A DNA stretch of 64,000 nt from Closterium sp. Naga37s-1. Lineage: Eukaryota > Streptophyta > Zygnematophyceae > Desmidiales > Closteriaceae. This document shows positions 1 to 13,300 of the stretch, in pieces; the stretch's first letter is position 1, and each line of letters opens with the position of its first letter. The DNA lies in NCBI GenBank assembly GCA_947471745.1, contig CANJKZ010000267.1:2187001-2251000 (forward strand), in the 5' to 3' direction. Under the pieces are notes generated by a model that had not been told where the DNA came from, did no database searches, and worked only from the letters and a program-made list of their open reading frames with translations. Made by a program: the position numbers and the translations under genes.

Positions 1-2015
1 GAAATTGCTTTGTAGGAGGGACTGTAGAATTGTTTTGTATGCTTGCCTGGTTAGAGTAATGTCACTCTTGAGAGTCACCTCCACCATGGCTGTCTGTCGG
101 ACACGGAAAATGCGGGTATGGGTGTAAGATGGAACGCAATGACTAAATGTGGATGTAAGATGTAAGTACGGGATACCCAGCTGCGAAAGGAATATACAAC
201 TGTGTCGCCGATATGAAAAGAATGGCAGGTTGAACAGACTGGCAGTGAAATCATTCTGAAATTTCAGGCTTGAAAAAGCGGCACTGAATGCTGAAGGCTA
301 TTATTACTCGTGGTTTTACCTTGGAGCCTGCTTGAGCTATCGCGTTCCGAATGGTCGACTCCGCGTTGCTGCCGCTCGCGGTGACGAAGATTGTCGGCTT
401 CTTAATGAAATTTGACGAGCCCTGCGACAGAATCCGTCGCTGACCCTGTCGCTCATTTCCTGCACATGTTCGCGCGAGAATCAGGTTTCTAAGATCGGGT
501 GCACGTAAGGATCTTAGCTACAGGAACCATCTGATAAGCACTTGAAACAATGAAGCAACATCATATCAGAATTGCAACATTTCGTCCAAACCATTTCTGG
601 TGGATCTTACCTAGAGAATGGAGTGCTTCCGCTTCGCCAGAGCCGACAACCAGAAGAACCGCAACGAGCACAATCGACGCAATTTTCCGCATTTTATTTA
701 TCGTAGACGAGATGCGGAGCCTTGCTAGTGTTAAAGCAGCGCTTCAGCCGCAAGTGCTAGTACTTCCTCGTCGAGTGCTAGTTTGACGTAGGGTCCCGCA
801 GCATAAGAGCTTCAGGTAAGCGAAATGCGTAACAGATAGTAGTGGCTACAGTGCGGTGCAGCGAGGTGCAGGAAGATGCTGAAAATTTTAGATACGCCTG
901 CTCAGAATGAGGGGAAGAGGCAACTGATAAGAAAGACTGTTCCCGCTAGGCAGTGAGGAGCATGTAACTGGGACTTGGAACTGAGTTTGTCAGATTGGAA
1001 ACGAGATACGTCAACTCTCAGCTCGAAGCTTTCTCCCTGTGTCACCCGTATCTTCTCCCTGTGATCGTAAATTATTGGTGCGCTCTGAAACACGGCATTA
1101 TTAGTCGCTCACCTGGGTACTATGCTGTTGTGCTTCCATTCCAGGCACTTCCCAGGACAATAATTGCTCGCAGCTTTTTGGGTTGCAGCTCACTTCGCAA
1201 GCAACCCAACACAGCTGGTTTCAACTTTCCTTCTCGTTCTCGTTCACCACCGCTTTAGACCATTGCGTACCAAACAGAACCCTACCATGTAAGTTGTAAC
1301 GAATGAAATATGACCCGCTCTGTGATGCATTTCTTCGAGATTGGTTTCACCGTGACCTTGATGGGGCGGGCCTGGTGCGGGCAGTGCGTCGCAGCGCGCC
1401 GCCATTGCCTAGGGGCTGCCGTGTCTTGCGGCGATATTGGTCCACTTTGAGAAATGCTGGGCTGGGACTTGAGGGAGCCGCGCAAGTAATGAACAATTCG
1501 ACTCGGTCAGCCGTCAGGCACGATGAAGTGACGGCGGACGTTCGTCGAAAATGATTATCTTACCAGCAGCAGGCGTGTTATATTCAATGTTATGTGCCGA
1601 AATAAATTTCACCCACAGCATGTTGAGCCCCACCACGTACTCTCGCTCACCAAATATCGGCCCAAGGGCAGGGCAACTCACAATCCAGAAATACTGTATA
1701 CCTTTCACATCAAATTGTCGGCGCCCTGGCCTAGGCAGCTGCGAACCAGGTGCAGCTATTTTCGTGCTGTGGTACAAGTGATCTGTAACATAATTTTATA
1801 GGCGAACTCTCTCTTTAGCAATAAATACTTTTTGCACCGATGTAGACTATAATCTCTGATATGTCATGCAACAGGTCAAAGGTAGCTTCCCAGCGGTCTT
1901 CCGTTCCGAGCTCCACTCTCCCTGTTCCACACAGTCTGAGCGCTAGCAAAAGAGCCACAAGGCCAGTTCAAGAGTTCACAGAGGTATAAGCAAAGTATAC
2001 AAACAAAGTAAGTAG
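1..2015. other. Left-edge region without a confident gene
   Basis: No recognisable gene or RNA is seen here. The only protein-like stretch is on the minus strand between about 1,760 and 1,550. It reads FDVKGIQYFWIVSCPALGP and continues to NMLWVKFISAHNIEYNTPAAG, followed by GTAAGA, a possible splice donor. Its composition is unlike the low-complexity shadows elsewhere, but I do not recognise the family. The last ~100 bases before 2,016 resemble the region downstream of pol in element B (shared words around ccacaaggccagttcaagag), so the end of element A lies inside this stretch. Confidence 0.4.
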
Positions 2016-2026
2016 AGAACTCAAGT

Positions 2027-5000
2027 CTACGCAAGACGAGAACCTGCAACAACAAGACCTAACTGCACACAACACCTATGGTGGTCACAAGGCGGAAGGG
2101 CCTTGGTGAAGATGTCTGCAGTGTTGGCCTCGGACTCCACAAAGTCGAAGCGAGCCTGTCCACGCCTCTGCAACTCTCGCAAAAGAAAGTACCTGACGTT
2201 GATGTGCTTCACTCTGCTCTCCAGTCACGGCTCTCGACAGAGGAGAATCGATGCCTTGTTGTCAGTGAACAAGGTCGGTGCAGAGCTCGGCCGCTCACCA
2301 AGGTCAGTGAGCAAGAAGGTCAACCAGCGCAGCTCCTGTGCAGCCATGGCTCCAGCGTAGATCTCAGCCTCAGCGGTAGAGGTCGAGACCGAGGAGGAAC
2401 GTGTGGACCTCCACGAAACAGCTCCAGAGCCCAGGCTGAAACAGTACCCCTGAGTAGACTGGTGAGTCTCGGCGTCGTCAGTGTAAGAAGAGTCACAGTG
2501 ACCAGTAAGTACGAAAACTGTCCCCCTCCAAGAACCAGCCCCACGCCTGATGTTGTCGCTAGGTACTTCGCCACCCTCACAGCCGCTGTCCAGTGAACAG
2601 GACAGTGTCTCCCTGGCGCAACAAAGCGAGCAAGGATGCTGAGAGGGAAGGCGAGGTCCGGGCGAGTACAAGTCATCAGGTACATGAGGCAGCCCACAAG
2701 CTATGCGTAAGGACCACTAGGTTCAAACGGCTCGTCAGGAAATGGACCAGTGAGTCTGTGGTCAACGGCAAGAGGTGTGCGCTGTACTGTGGAGTGCTGA
2801 AGCTCGAACCGCTGAAGGACCTGCTGCACCATGTGTGAGTGTGAGAGTGTAATGGTGCGAGCGGCTCTGTCCCTGGAGATCTGCAGGCCAAGGTAGTGGC
2901 GCAGCTCACCAAGGTCAGTGCACGTGTGTCTCTTCTGCAGTTCGGACTTCACGTCAGCCAAAGCAACCCTGTCAGCAGTGTCGAAAACCAGGTCGTCGAC
3001 GTAGACCAGTACAAAGAACGGTGTGGAGCCACGATGAACGAACAGCGACGGGTTGGCAGAAGACGGCTGGAAACCGAGGTCAGACAGGGTAGAGCGAAGG
3101 GTGTCGTGCCACTCACGAGGAGCCTGACGGAGACCGTAGACCGGTCGCCTCAGCCTCCACTGGGTCCCAGGAGGGAAAGTGTCAGTGAATGCAGAGGGAC
3201 GATGCAACCAGACCTCCTCGTGTAGACTACCCTGAAGGAAGGCAGTGGAGAAGTCGAGAGAGTGTAACTCGTAGTCTCTCTGTGCTGCTACGTGCAGTAA
3301 CACCCGAAGAGTGGTCATCTTCGGGGTAGGCGCGAAGGTCGGAAAGAAGTCAACTCCCTCGCGCTGACTGAAACCTCTAGCCACATAGCGCGCCTTGAAG
3401 ACCGGAGGAGATCCCGGTGGGCGCTTCACCCTGAAGATCCACATGCCATCGACTACGTTCGCCCAAGGGGGGGGAACCTCGTCGACGTAGGGGCCTATGG
3501 ATCCGTAGGAGGCCATCTCTGAGTCCATAGTAGCTCTCCACTGAGAGGCCCAAGGCCCAGACACTGCCTCAGCGTAAGTGCGAGGAGTCGGTATGTCAAG
3601 GGCGTCGGGGTCTCCCTCAGGGGCGAGCAGCATGGCACAGAGATGAGGGGAAGCGGCTGCCAGGAACTCCAGCTCAAACTGCCTGTCCTTTAGGGCGTCA
3701 CAGCCAAGGGCAGACTCGCCCCCGACGGCCAGAGGACTGGTAGGAGGAGCAGCCACGAGACTAGTGGCGTAGTCAAGGCGGCGAGTAGAGGCAAACTCAG
3801 TGACTGCGGCAGTAAGAGGAGACAGAGGACAGAGAAGCACAGGGGTCGATAACAAGAGAGGCGAGAACACGAGAGAGAACAGGACGGAACGCGCGGTAGT
3901 AGTCAGTGACAGGAGTAGAGAGGGAAGAAGTGAGGGCTGACTCAGGGGGAGAAGGAAGCGCAGACGGCGACGAACGAGGCGGACTAGGACGGAACAGGAC
4001 AGTACCAAGGTCAGTGAGAGGGACAGGGAACGAGGGACGAGCACGAGGAGAGCGAGAAGCCCAAGTGTGAGAAAGAGGAGGTGACAACGGAGGCTGAGAA
4101 CGGGGGAAAAAAGCCGGGGTGGGGTCAGGAGGAGGAAACGTGGGACCGTAGACAGGGGGAGAGGGGGAGGGGGGAGGAGAAGGAGAGGGGAGACCGAGGG
4201 TCCGAAGACCAGAAACAGGAGGCGGAGGTGGCAGCTGCTGCTGCTGCTGCTGCTGCTGCGGCGGCTGCCGCTGCGGCTGCTCCTGCTGCGGCTGCTGCTG
4301 CTGCTCCTGTTGCCCCTGCTGCGGCGGCTGCTGCTGCGGCTGCTGCTGCAGCTGCTGCTCCTGCTGCTCCTCCAGCTGCTGTAGCTCCAGCTGCTGCCGC
4401 TCCAACTCTCTCTCCTCTCGCTCCAACTCCAGCTGCTCCTCACGTGCACGGCGAACACGGGCCTGGTGCCGGGTCGGGTAGGGGTGGGGGGGAGGAGTAG
4501 TGTCCGGGGTGGTGGTAGCCCCAGGACCGCCCTCCAAAGCACCAGTCGCACCACCCCCAGAGCCAGCACCACCAGCAGCAACGCGGCCAGTCCTAGACTC
4601 TCCAGGTCCCGTAGTGGGTGCAACCGCACCCCCCGTCGTGGCACCCCCAGTCGTAGCACCCCCAGGGACAGAGCGACTAACACCAGCTCCCCGACGACTA
4701 GAACCTCCTGCAGACTCGGGCTCAGCTCCAACTCCAGCACCCCCGGCACCAGAACCTCGTGGAGGCACACTCTCAGCTCCAACTCCAACCCCTCTAGAGG
4801 TAGCACCTCCAGGGTCCGCGCTACGGACACCATCACCCTCAGGGTCTGCAGTAGCCTGTGGAGGAAGTGCTGACGGCTGCTGCGGTGACTATGAGGAGGA
4901 CTGCGGAGAAGGGGACGAGACCTGAGGGGCTACCGAGGGGGGGGGGGGGGGGGGATAGCGTGTGACACACCTGACGGGGCTGGACCAGGGGGGGGAGGCT

Positions 5001-6920
5001 GTACCTGAGGAGCCGGAGGGGGAGTGGGAGTCAGGAAGAGAGGGGGAGGAGGAACCGGGAGACCTCGACAGGGGTATTGGGTGTAGTAGGGGACTGACTC
5101 GTCAAAACGGACGTCACTGGAGTCAAAGAATCGGTGAAGGGGAGGGTGGTAAAAGGTGAAGCCAGAGGAGTCCTCTGGGAAACGAAGGAAGACACAGGGA
5201 ATGGCGCGAGGCGAGATCTTGTCCGCGAAGGTGTCGCGAACACGCGCCAAGCAGCCCCAGACACGAAAACGCGACGCAACACCAGGGGACCCAGTCCAAA
5301 GACTGGTCGGTGAAGCCCCTGGCCAGGAGACACGTGGCCAGAGGTTCAAATGGTGAGCGGCGTACCGAACCGCGTAGGGCCACAGAAAATGGGGCGCACG
5401 GGCGTGAATCATGGAGGTACGTGCTATATTCATGACCAAGCCTATGCGGCGCTCAGCAACCCCATTTTGCTGTGGAGACTCCGGAAGCGTCCATGACTGA
5501 CGGATGCCCTGCTCGCGACAGAATCCGGCGAGAACGCCGGAGCGAAACTCACCCCCACGGTCGGAGTGAAGACAACTGACACGACGACCACGAGTGTACG
5601 CAGTGGTAAGCAACCACCGGACCAGCGTAGAAGTCACCTCGGACTTCTTCGCCAGTGGGAATATTGTGGTGTAACGAGAGTAGTCGTCAACAACCACCAG
5701 AAAGAAACTCTCGCACTCAGGGCCAGGGCGCGAGGCAGGGCCCCAGACGTCCAAGTGGAGAGTCTCGAAGGGCTCGGTGGCCGGACGAAGGGAGGAGGAG
5801 TGAGGGGTGGCGCGCAGCCGACCCTCGACGCAAGGGGCGAAAGGTGGTGCAAGCGAAGGTAGCAGCGACGGCAAGACTCGCGGGAGGCCTAAGACGAGAC
5901 GCTGACTAGCCCTAGTGCGCATGCGAGGAATCGACGGGTGACCAAGGCGATGGTGGTACAGAACGGTGGGGTGGGCAAGCGACCGACACGAGCAAGACGC
6001 AGCAACCGGACCAGACGCTGGAACCCTACCAGACGCAGCTACCTGGTGGGTGGTGGAAACCTGGTGAGACGCGGGGACCTGACGGGGGGCAGTGACAGGG
6101 GTCGGAGGCAGCTGCTGCTGCTGCTACTGCTGCCTCTCTCGGGGGCCAGTGTGAAGTGTATAGAGACCAGAGCCCGGCTCAGCGTGAAAGGTGGCCAGGG
6201 GCGCGTACGTGTCACCGTCTACACAGGTTGCAGTGTCCCCAGAAGGCTCAATCCAAACACCCACGTGACTGTCCACGAGCGACCTCACACCCACCAAGTT
6301 CCTGGAGAACGAGGGGACGTGAAAGCCGGTCAGGAAACCCGAGGGAACAGCCGGACATGGAAGCGTAGTAGTGTAGCGAGCAGTGACTGGCCCCAAGTGG
6401 GATCAGCCAGTGCTACAAAGATCGGCGCAGGAAGTGGAGTAAGCGTCGTGTGGTCGCGGAAGAAACAGTGTGAAGCTCCAGAGTCCAGAGTGAAAGACAG
6501 CGAAGCATCCTCCGGAGCAGCTCCTGGGCTAGTGTCTACACAAGTACCTACACTAGCAACAGGCACCTCAGCAACACTAGCACCTAAGCTAAAAACACTC
6601 GAGTAAACATAGTCAGAAGCACTAGAGTCAACAACAGCATACATAGCATGAGGAGTTCCTAAGAGATCAAGCAACTGAGAAGCAGACATGCCCCACAGGA
6701 CAGCACCGTGCGAGGGAAGAAAAGGAAGCCAGTCAGGGGCAGGGCCGTCGACGCCGTAGGCCGCGCGAAGAGTGTCAGTGAGCTGAGCAAAGCACTGACT
6801 CGGGGTGTGGCCACAGGGGAGGCCTCTGCGAGTACCTGTCTGGATGATATAGGTGCAGGGTACGGGACAGGTTCGGGCGTTACGGACGTGAGCGGGAGGA
6901 ACGGGATCCCACAGGATCCG
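2027..6920 (-). pseudogene. Copia gag-pol remnant of element A
   Basis: Protease (FTLDSGASHCFF, about 6,500), integrase (LHLDVWGP, LHSDRGGEF, QQNGVAERRIG; 4,930-5,922), RT (LVYVDDLVFD; 2,701-4,836) and RNase H segments are all recognisable but not in one frame. Visible breaks are an in-frame TAG at about 2,701-2,703 just before LVGCLMYLMT, a frame change within RNase H at about 2,540-2,560, an in-frame TGA at about 2,225-2,227, and frame changes between integrase and protease. The spacer between integrase and RT carries a CTG/CAG-rich, Gln-coding tract (4,228-4,400) and proline- and glycine-rich sequence. It encodes no intact protein and is best read as a dead copy. Confidence 0.85.
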
Positions 6921-6936
6921 AACCTAGGTGATACCA

Positions 6937-7045
6937 TGTCAAGAACTGAATGATGGTTTCACTAAGGTTGGTTGGGGTACATAAGCCTAACCCTAACTGC
7001 TGTACCCCATATGACACACATCACTAACGGCTACAACATTTGACA
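6937..7045 (-). repeat. LTR of element A
   Basis: A 109-bp stretch with TGTCAAG at its left end and TTTGACA at its right end on the plus strand, so it has TG...CA termini in either reading. It directly abuts the primer-binding site (TGGTATCACC on the minus strand), which makes it the 5' LTR. Its partner LTR was not found, so the right boundary rests on the terminal dinucleotides only. Confidence 0.6.
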
Positions 7046-7496
7046 ATTCCTGTGTCGACACAAATGTCTCAATCCCCTTCTTCCCGAGTCGCGTCGAAAA
7101 TTTTTGTCAAACTCACGTCACAAAATATGAATGTATCGCGACACTAGGCGACCGGGTGAAATGCACAGTTGTGCGCATTTGATTGGGTGACACAAATGAC
7201 TGTACACCCGTTTCTTCACCCGCTTGGCTGGGGTGTTGTTTCGACGCGCTGTATTTTTTCCCGCGCAAAATTGGCATTGCAGGATGTCCAGGTGCATTGA
7301 CATTTCGAACCGCGTGCGATTTTTTAACAATGACGAGTCGGTTTGCAATTCGTCAGCGACGTCAGCGCGTTTCACGCTGGCCAATTAAAAATACAGTACT
7401 GGTCGCTGAAACGCGACTCGCATTTGGGACACACTACAGTTCATGCTGTTTTTGGGTGTCACAAAGCGATTGAGACACAGATGCCGACACAGGAAT
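7046..7496. mobile_element. Putative terminal-inverted-repeat (MITE/foldback-like) element
   Basis: The left end ATTCCTGTGTCGACAC, running on to ATGTCTCAATC, is matched in inverted orientation at the right end (GATTGAGACAC...GACACAGGAAT). A second inverted match lies further in (CGAGTCGCG near 7,088 against CGCGACTCG near 7,422). There is no coding potential inside. No clear target duplication is visible, and the left end touches the LTR of element A, so the boundary may have been altered by that insertion. Confidence 0.5.
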
Positions 7497-7642
7497 GTAC
7501 CCTAATACGATATTGTGATCATACATGGGTGAGTTGTTTTTGCGAAGTGATGTTGAGTTGGTACGTCTATCCAGGCATGCATGTACCGGTACTTATGTTT
7601 ATGAACTTGCAGGCTTTACTATCTCCACACTTCACTACTCAA

Positions 7643-7769
7643 TCTCAGAATAGGAATACAACGGAATGATTGGAATTAGGGTTTGCAAGGGTACAAATAG
7701 GAATCCTACAAAAGCTATACTCTCTAGGGAGTACCTCACTGCAGCCTATCATAACATTGACATTTGACA
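7643..7769 (-). repeat. 3' LTR of element B
   Basis: 127 bp, plus-strand ends TCTCAGAATAGG and CATTTGACA. Identical by eye to the copy at 14,288-14,414. On the element's own strand it starts TGTCAAATG and ends CTGAGA, so the 3' terminus is GA and not the usual CA. Confidence 0.92.
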
Positions 7770-7977
7770 CACCCCCATAGGCTAAGTGAGGGACATCAGA
7801 GCAAGCAAGGTGAAACAAACGGTCACAAGACCAGTCAAGGCAAGAAGCAAGGCAAGCTCAGGGTGGATCTCAAGGACACCACACAAATTCCGAGCACAAG
7901 CAAGCAGCCACAAGGCCAGTTCAAGAGTTCACTAGGATATAAATAGGAAAACACAACAAGCAGAGCAAGCAACAAGA

Positions 7978-10300
7978 CTACAGCAACCGAGGGCCTACCT
8001 CAACAAGCCCCAACTGCACACAGAACCTGTGGTGATCACCAAGCGCCAAGGCCTTGGTGAAGACGTCTGCAGTGTTGGCCTCTGAGGCCACAAAGTCCAG
8101 TCGAGCCTGGCCGCGTCGCTGCAACTCTCGCAGGAGGAAGTACCTCACGTCAATATGCTTCACTCTACTCTCCAGTCGAGGCTCTCGACACAGGAGGATC
8201 ATGGCCTTGTTGTCAGCGTACAAGGTCGGTGCAGAGCGAGGCCGCTCACCAAGGTCGGCGAGCAAGAAGGTCAACCAGCGAAGCTCCTGTGCCGCCATGG
8301 CACCCGCGTAGATCTCTGCCTCTGCAATGGAAGTAGCCACAGACGACGACCGAGTAGACCTCCACGACACAGCACCAGCTCCCAGACTGAAGCAGTAACC
8401 CTGAGTCGAGCGCAGAGTCTCCACGTCGTCAGCGTAGGAAGAGTCATAGTGACCAGTCAACGCCACTGGCTGAGTCCCTCCAAGCACAAGCCCCATGCCT
8501 GATGTAGTCGCCAGGTACTTCGCCACCCTCACAGCAGCTGTCCAGTGGACAGGACGGTGTCTCCCAGTCGCAACAAAGCGAGAAAGGATCCTGAGGGGAA
8601 AGGCGAGGTCCGGCCGAGTACAAGTCATCAGGTACATGAGGCAGCCCACCAGCTCTGCGTAGGGGCCACTGGACTCAAAGGGCTCGTCAGGAAAGGGGCC
8701 CGTGAGTCTGTGGTCAACAGCAAGAGGAGTGGGCTGTGTGGTGGAGAACTGGAAGTCGAACCGCCGAAGGACCTGCTGCACCATGTGTGACTGCGTCAGT
8801 GTGATGGTGCGAGCGGCTCTGTCCCGGGTGATCTGCAGGCCAAGGTAGCGCTGCAGCTCACCCAGGTCAGTGCACTTGTGTCTCTTCTGCAGTTCGGACT
8901 TCACCTGAGCCAGGGCTGCCCTGTCTGCTGTAGCAAACACCAAGTCGTCGACGTAGACAAGGATAAAGAAAGGAGTAGAACCCGCTCGGACAAACAGCGA
9001 CGGGTCGGCGGAGGACGGGCTGAACCCAAGGTCACGAAGCGTGGAGCGAAGAGTGTCGTGCCACTCACGGGGCGACTGGCGGAGACCGTAGACTGGTCGC
9101 CTCAGGCTCCACTGGGTCCCAGGTGGGAAGGTTTCAGTGAAGCCATGAGGACGGCGCAGCCAGATCTCCTCGTGCAGTCGGCCCTGGAGGAACGCAGTGG
9201 AGAAGTCGAGGGAGTGCAGCTCGTAGTCTCGCTGCGCTGCTATGTGGAGTAACACCCGAAGAGTAGTCATCTTCGGGGTCGGGGCGAAGGTCTGGAAGAA
9301 GTCAACTCCCTCACGCTGACTGAAGCCCCTAGCCACGTAGCGCGCCTTGAACACCGGCGGTGCTCCAGGCGGCCGCTTCACCTTGAAGAGCCACATGCCA
9401 TCGACTACGTTCGCCCTAGGAGGGGGAACTGCGTCGACGTAGGTGCCTGTGGATCTCCAAGACGCCAACTCTGAGTCCATAGCCGCTTTCCACTAAGAGG
9501 CCCACGCCCCTGACACTGCCTCGCGGTAAGTGCGAGGAGTCGGTATGTCAAGGGCGTCGGGGTCTCCCTCAGGGGAGAGCAGCATGGCACACACAGAGGG
9601 AGAAGCGGCTGCCCAGTACTCCAGCTCAGACTCTCTGTCCTCTAGGACGTCACAGCCAAGGGCAAACCCACCCCCGACGGACAGAGGACGGTAGGGAGGA
9701 GCTGGCACCACACGGGTGGCGTAGTCAAGGCGGCTGGCGGCAGCAAACTCAGCGACAGCGGCAGTAAGAGCCGAGGCAGACGACGGAGGGAAACGAGAGT
9801 CGGTGACAAGAGTGGCGAGGACACGTGCGGCAACAGGACGAACAGCGCGGTAGTAGTCAGAGATAGGAGTGGGGAGGGCTGGGAGGGAGGACGGAGGAGG
9901 AGACGGGAGAACGGACACAGGAGAAGGAGAACGACGACGAGACGAACAAAGGAGGGCAGTGTGGAGGTCAGTAACAGGGGACGAGTGACGAGCACGCGGA
10001 GGACAACGAGTGATCAAGTCGTGACGGACAGAAGGAGGAGGAGACTGAGGAGGAGGAGAAGACCAGACCGCCGGACGGTCGTCAGGAGGAGGCAACGGAG
10101 GAACAAACACAGGAGGAGACCGGGAGCGGACAGGAGGAGAGGAGGAAAGGCCAAGGGCCCGCAGGCGACTCACAGGCGGGAACAACTGCCGCTCCAGAGG
10201 AAGCTGCGGTGGCGGCTGCGGCTGCTGCTGCTGCGGCTGCGGCGGCGGCTGCGGCTGCTGCTGCTGCGGCTGCGGCGGCGGCTGCAGCTGCTGCTGCTGC

Positions 10301-10356
<56 letters not shown>

Positions 10357-13300
10357 CTGCTGCTCCAGAAGGTCCAGCACCCGCAGCTCCTGCCGCTCCC
10401 TCTCCAACCGCTCCTGCTCCTCACGCTCACGCCGACGGGCAGCCTGGAGACGCGTGTCGTGGCGGTGGGGAGGCGGAGTGGACTCCGCAGAACCAGGGTC
10501 CCCAGCGCCAGTCTCCTCAGACCCAGCACCCCCAGAACCAACACCTCCAGTGTCAGGACCTCCAACTCCAGCACCCCCAGAACTAGCACCTCCAGTGCTA
10601 GCACCTCCAACTCCAGCACCCCCAGAACTAGCACCCCCAGTGCCAGCACCTCCAGCTCCAGCACCCCCAGAGCTAGCGCCACCTGCGCCAGCCCCTCCAG
10701 CTCCAGCACCCCGCGAACGAGCACCCCCAGACCGCGCACCGCCAGCGGCTGCACCTCCAGCTCCAACACCAACCATGTCCACAGGAACCTGTCGCGGAAG
10801 TGCCGAAGGCTGCTGAGGGGACTGTAAGGAGGACTGCGGGGAGGGAGACGCTACCTGACGCGCGACCGAGGGTAGAGGGGTAGCGTGGGACACACCAGAC
10901 GGGGCAGGACCAGGGGGGGGGGGGGGGGGTACCGGAGGAGCAGGAGCAGGAGGAGGAGAGGGTGCTAGGAAAAGGGGGGGAGGGGGTACCGGGAGACCTC
11001 GACAGGGGTACCGGGTGTAGTAGGACACAGACTCGTCAAACCGGACGTCACGGGAGTCTAGGAACTGGTGGAGGGGCGGGTGGTAAAAGGACCAGTCGGC
11101 AGAGTCCACTGGGAAACCAAGGAAGACACAGGGGACGGCGCGTGCCGAGAGCTTGTCCGCGGAGGTGTCGCGAACAAGCGCAAGGCAGCCCCAGACTCGA
11201 AAGGCCGACCCAACACCAGGGGAACCAGTCCAAAGACTGGTCGGTGAAGCCTCGGGCCGCGAGACACGCGGCTGGAGGTTCAGCTGGTGTGCGGCGTAGC
11301 GAACCGCGTGGGGCCACAGAAAATGGGGCGCACGGGCATGGATCATGGACGTGCGGGCAATGTCCATGACCAAGCCTATGCGGCGCTCAGCAACCCCATT
11401 CTGCTGTGGGGACTCTGGCAGCGTCCAGGACTGTACAATTCCCTGCTCGCCACAGAATCCGCCGAGAATGCCGGAGCGAAACTCGCCCCCACGGTCGGAG
11501 TGGAGACAACTGACTCGACGACCACGAGTGCCCTCAGTGGCTAGAAGCCACCTGATCAGCGTAGCAGTCACCTTGGACTTCTTCGCAAGAGGGAACACTG
11601 TGGTGTACCTGGAGTAGTCGTCGACGACCACCAGAAAGTAACGCTCCCTCCCAGTCCCCTGCGTCGGGGCAGGGCCCCAGACGTCCAGGTGGAGAGTCTC
11701 GAAGGGAGCGGTGGCCGGACGAAGGGAGGAGGAGTGGGGAGTGGCGCGTAAGCGACCGGCGACGCACGGAGAGCAAGGAGGGGCAAGCGAGGGAGGGAGC
11801 GACGGGAAGGTGCGCGGGAGACCTGTGACAAGTCCCTGACTGAGCATGCCACGAAGGCGAGGGATCGACGGGTGGCCAAGGCGGTGGTGCCACAGGACGG
11901 TGCGGTGGGCGAGAGAGCGACAGGAGCGAGACGCAGCGACTGGACTGGACACAGCGACCGGACCGGACACGACTACCTGGCTAGACACAGTAACTGGACT
12001 GGGGACCTGGGCCGGAGGGGACGCAACGACCTGAGGGGAGGACGCGACCGGGGAGCGCTCGGTGTGGAGAACGTAGAGACCGGAGCGGGGCTCCCTGGTG
12101 AACGTGGCCAGAACAGCACCTGTGTTAGCGTCTGTACAGACTGCAGTCCGCCCACCCCCCACGAAGGTAACCGTGATCCCCCTGTCCTGGAGGTATCCAA
12201 CACCCACCAAGTTCCGAGTGAACGAGGGGATGTGGAGGCCGCGCAGGACACCAGAGGGTACCACAGGGCACGGGAGGGTGGTGGAGCTACGCGCAACGGC
12301 TGGTCCAGAGGTAGGATCAGCCAGAGCCACTGACACAGGAGTGAGGAGTGGCGTAAGGGTCATGTGGTCGCGGAAGAAGCACTGAGACGCGCCCGAGTCC
12401 AGCGTGAACGACAGAGAGGCCTCAGCCGGAGGGTCACCTGACCCAGTCGCTACACAAGCACCTAGAGCAGCAACACAAGCACCTAAGCTAGACAGGCACA
12501 AGGCTACACTAGCAGGAGGCAAGCAGGCTAAACTACGAACACGCGAGCACACAGATCCATCAGCACTAAAGTCAGCATCAACACACAAAGCATGCTGACG
12601 CGCATCGTCCATGGACAGATCAAAGACATCAATCTTACGGGCTAACAGACGAGACCAGCGGGGCGTGACCGCCAGAGGGCCCCAACGAGCCCGGTAGAGG
12701 TCGTCGAGGCGGCGGAAGCACCGCGCGGCAGAGTGGTCGTCGCGACCACAGAGACAGGGGCTGCCCGGCCCGGTGAGGCACCAGTGGGTGCAGGGGCCAG
12801 CGTCACGGCGAGGGGGGCGAGGGGCCCAGCCGGAAGAGCTGCTGCTGCGGCCGGTGCTCCCAGGGCCTCCCGGACCCCACTGCGGCGGGGGACCCCAGTG
12901 CTGCTGCGGACCCCACTGCAGCGGGGGCCCCCTCTGCTGGAACTGCTGCGGTGCCTGCTGCTGCTGCTGTCCCTGCTGCTGCTGCTGTCCCTGTTGTGGC
13001 AGGTGGTGCTGTGGCTGCTGCTGCTGGGGGGCAACACCCCCACCGGTCGGGCCACCACCTGTGGGTGGAACTGTCTGTCCTGCACCTCCTCCAAGGCCCC
13101 CTCCCCCTGGTGCACCACCGCCGCCGCCGCCGCCGCCGCCTCCGCCACCACCGCCGCTCCCACCTCCACCGCCCCCTCCACCGCCGCCTCCTCCGCCCCC
13201 ACCTCCCCCCTTCCCGCCCTTCTTGCCACTCTTGCCCCGTTTCTTCCAGTCTGCGGCAGAAACGGCAGCGGTGTCCTCAGAGACCGACACAGCAGCAGAA

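Larger units (their letters stand above)
1940..7045 (-). mobile_element. Copia element A, 3'-truncated and internally decayed
   Basis: A minus-strand Ty1/copia element. Its order, read on the minus strand, is 5' LTR (6,937-7,045), primer-binding site beginning TGGTATCACC next to it, a gag remnant, protease, integrase, reverse transcriptase and RNase H. Most of gag is missing: only about 270 bp separate the primer site from protease, although a zinc-knuckle-like CxxC...H...C segment survives near 6,850-6,780. No matching 3' LTR is found near 1.9 kb, so the 3' end is lost. It belongs to the same family as elements B and D, judged by near-identical integrase and RT motifs. Confidence 0.85.

Noticed and set aside
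10082..10586. Poly-alanine, poly-serine and poly-leucine frames in element B
   Set aside because: Alternative-frame readings of the CAG/CTG tract that encodes poly-Gln in the copia spacer.
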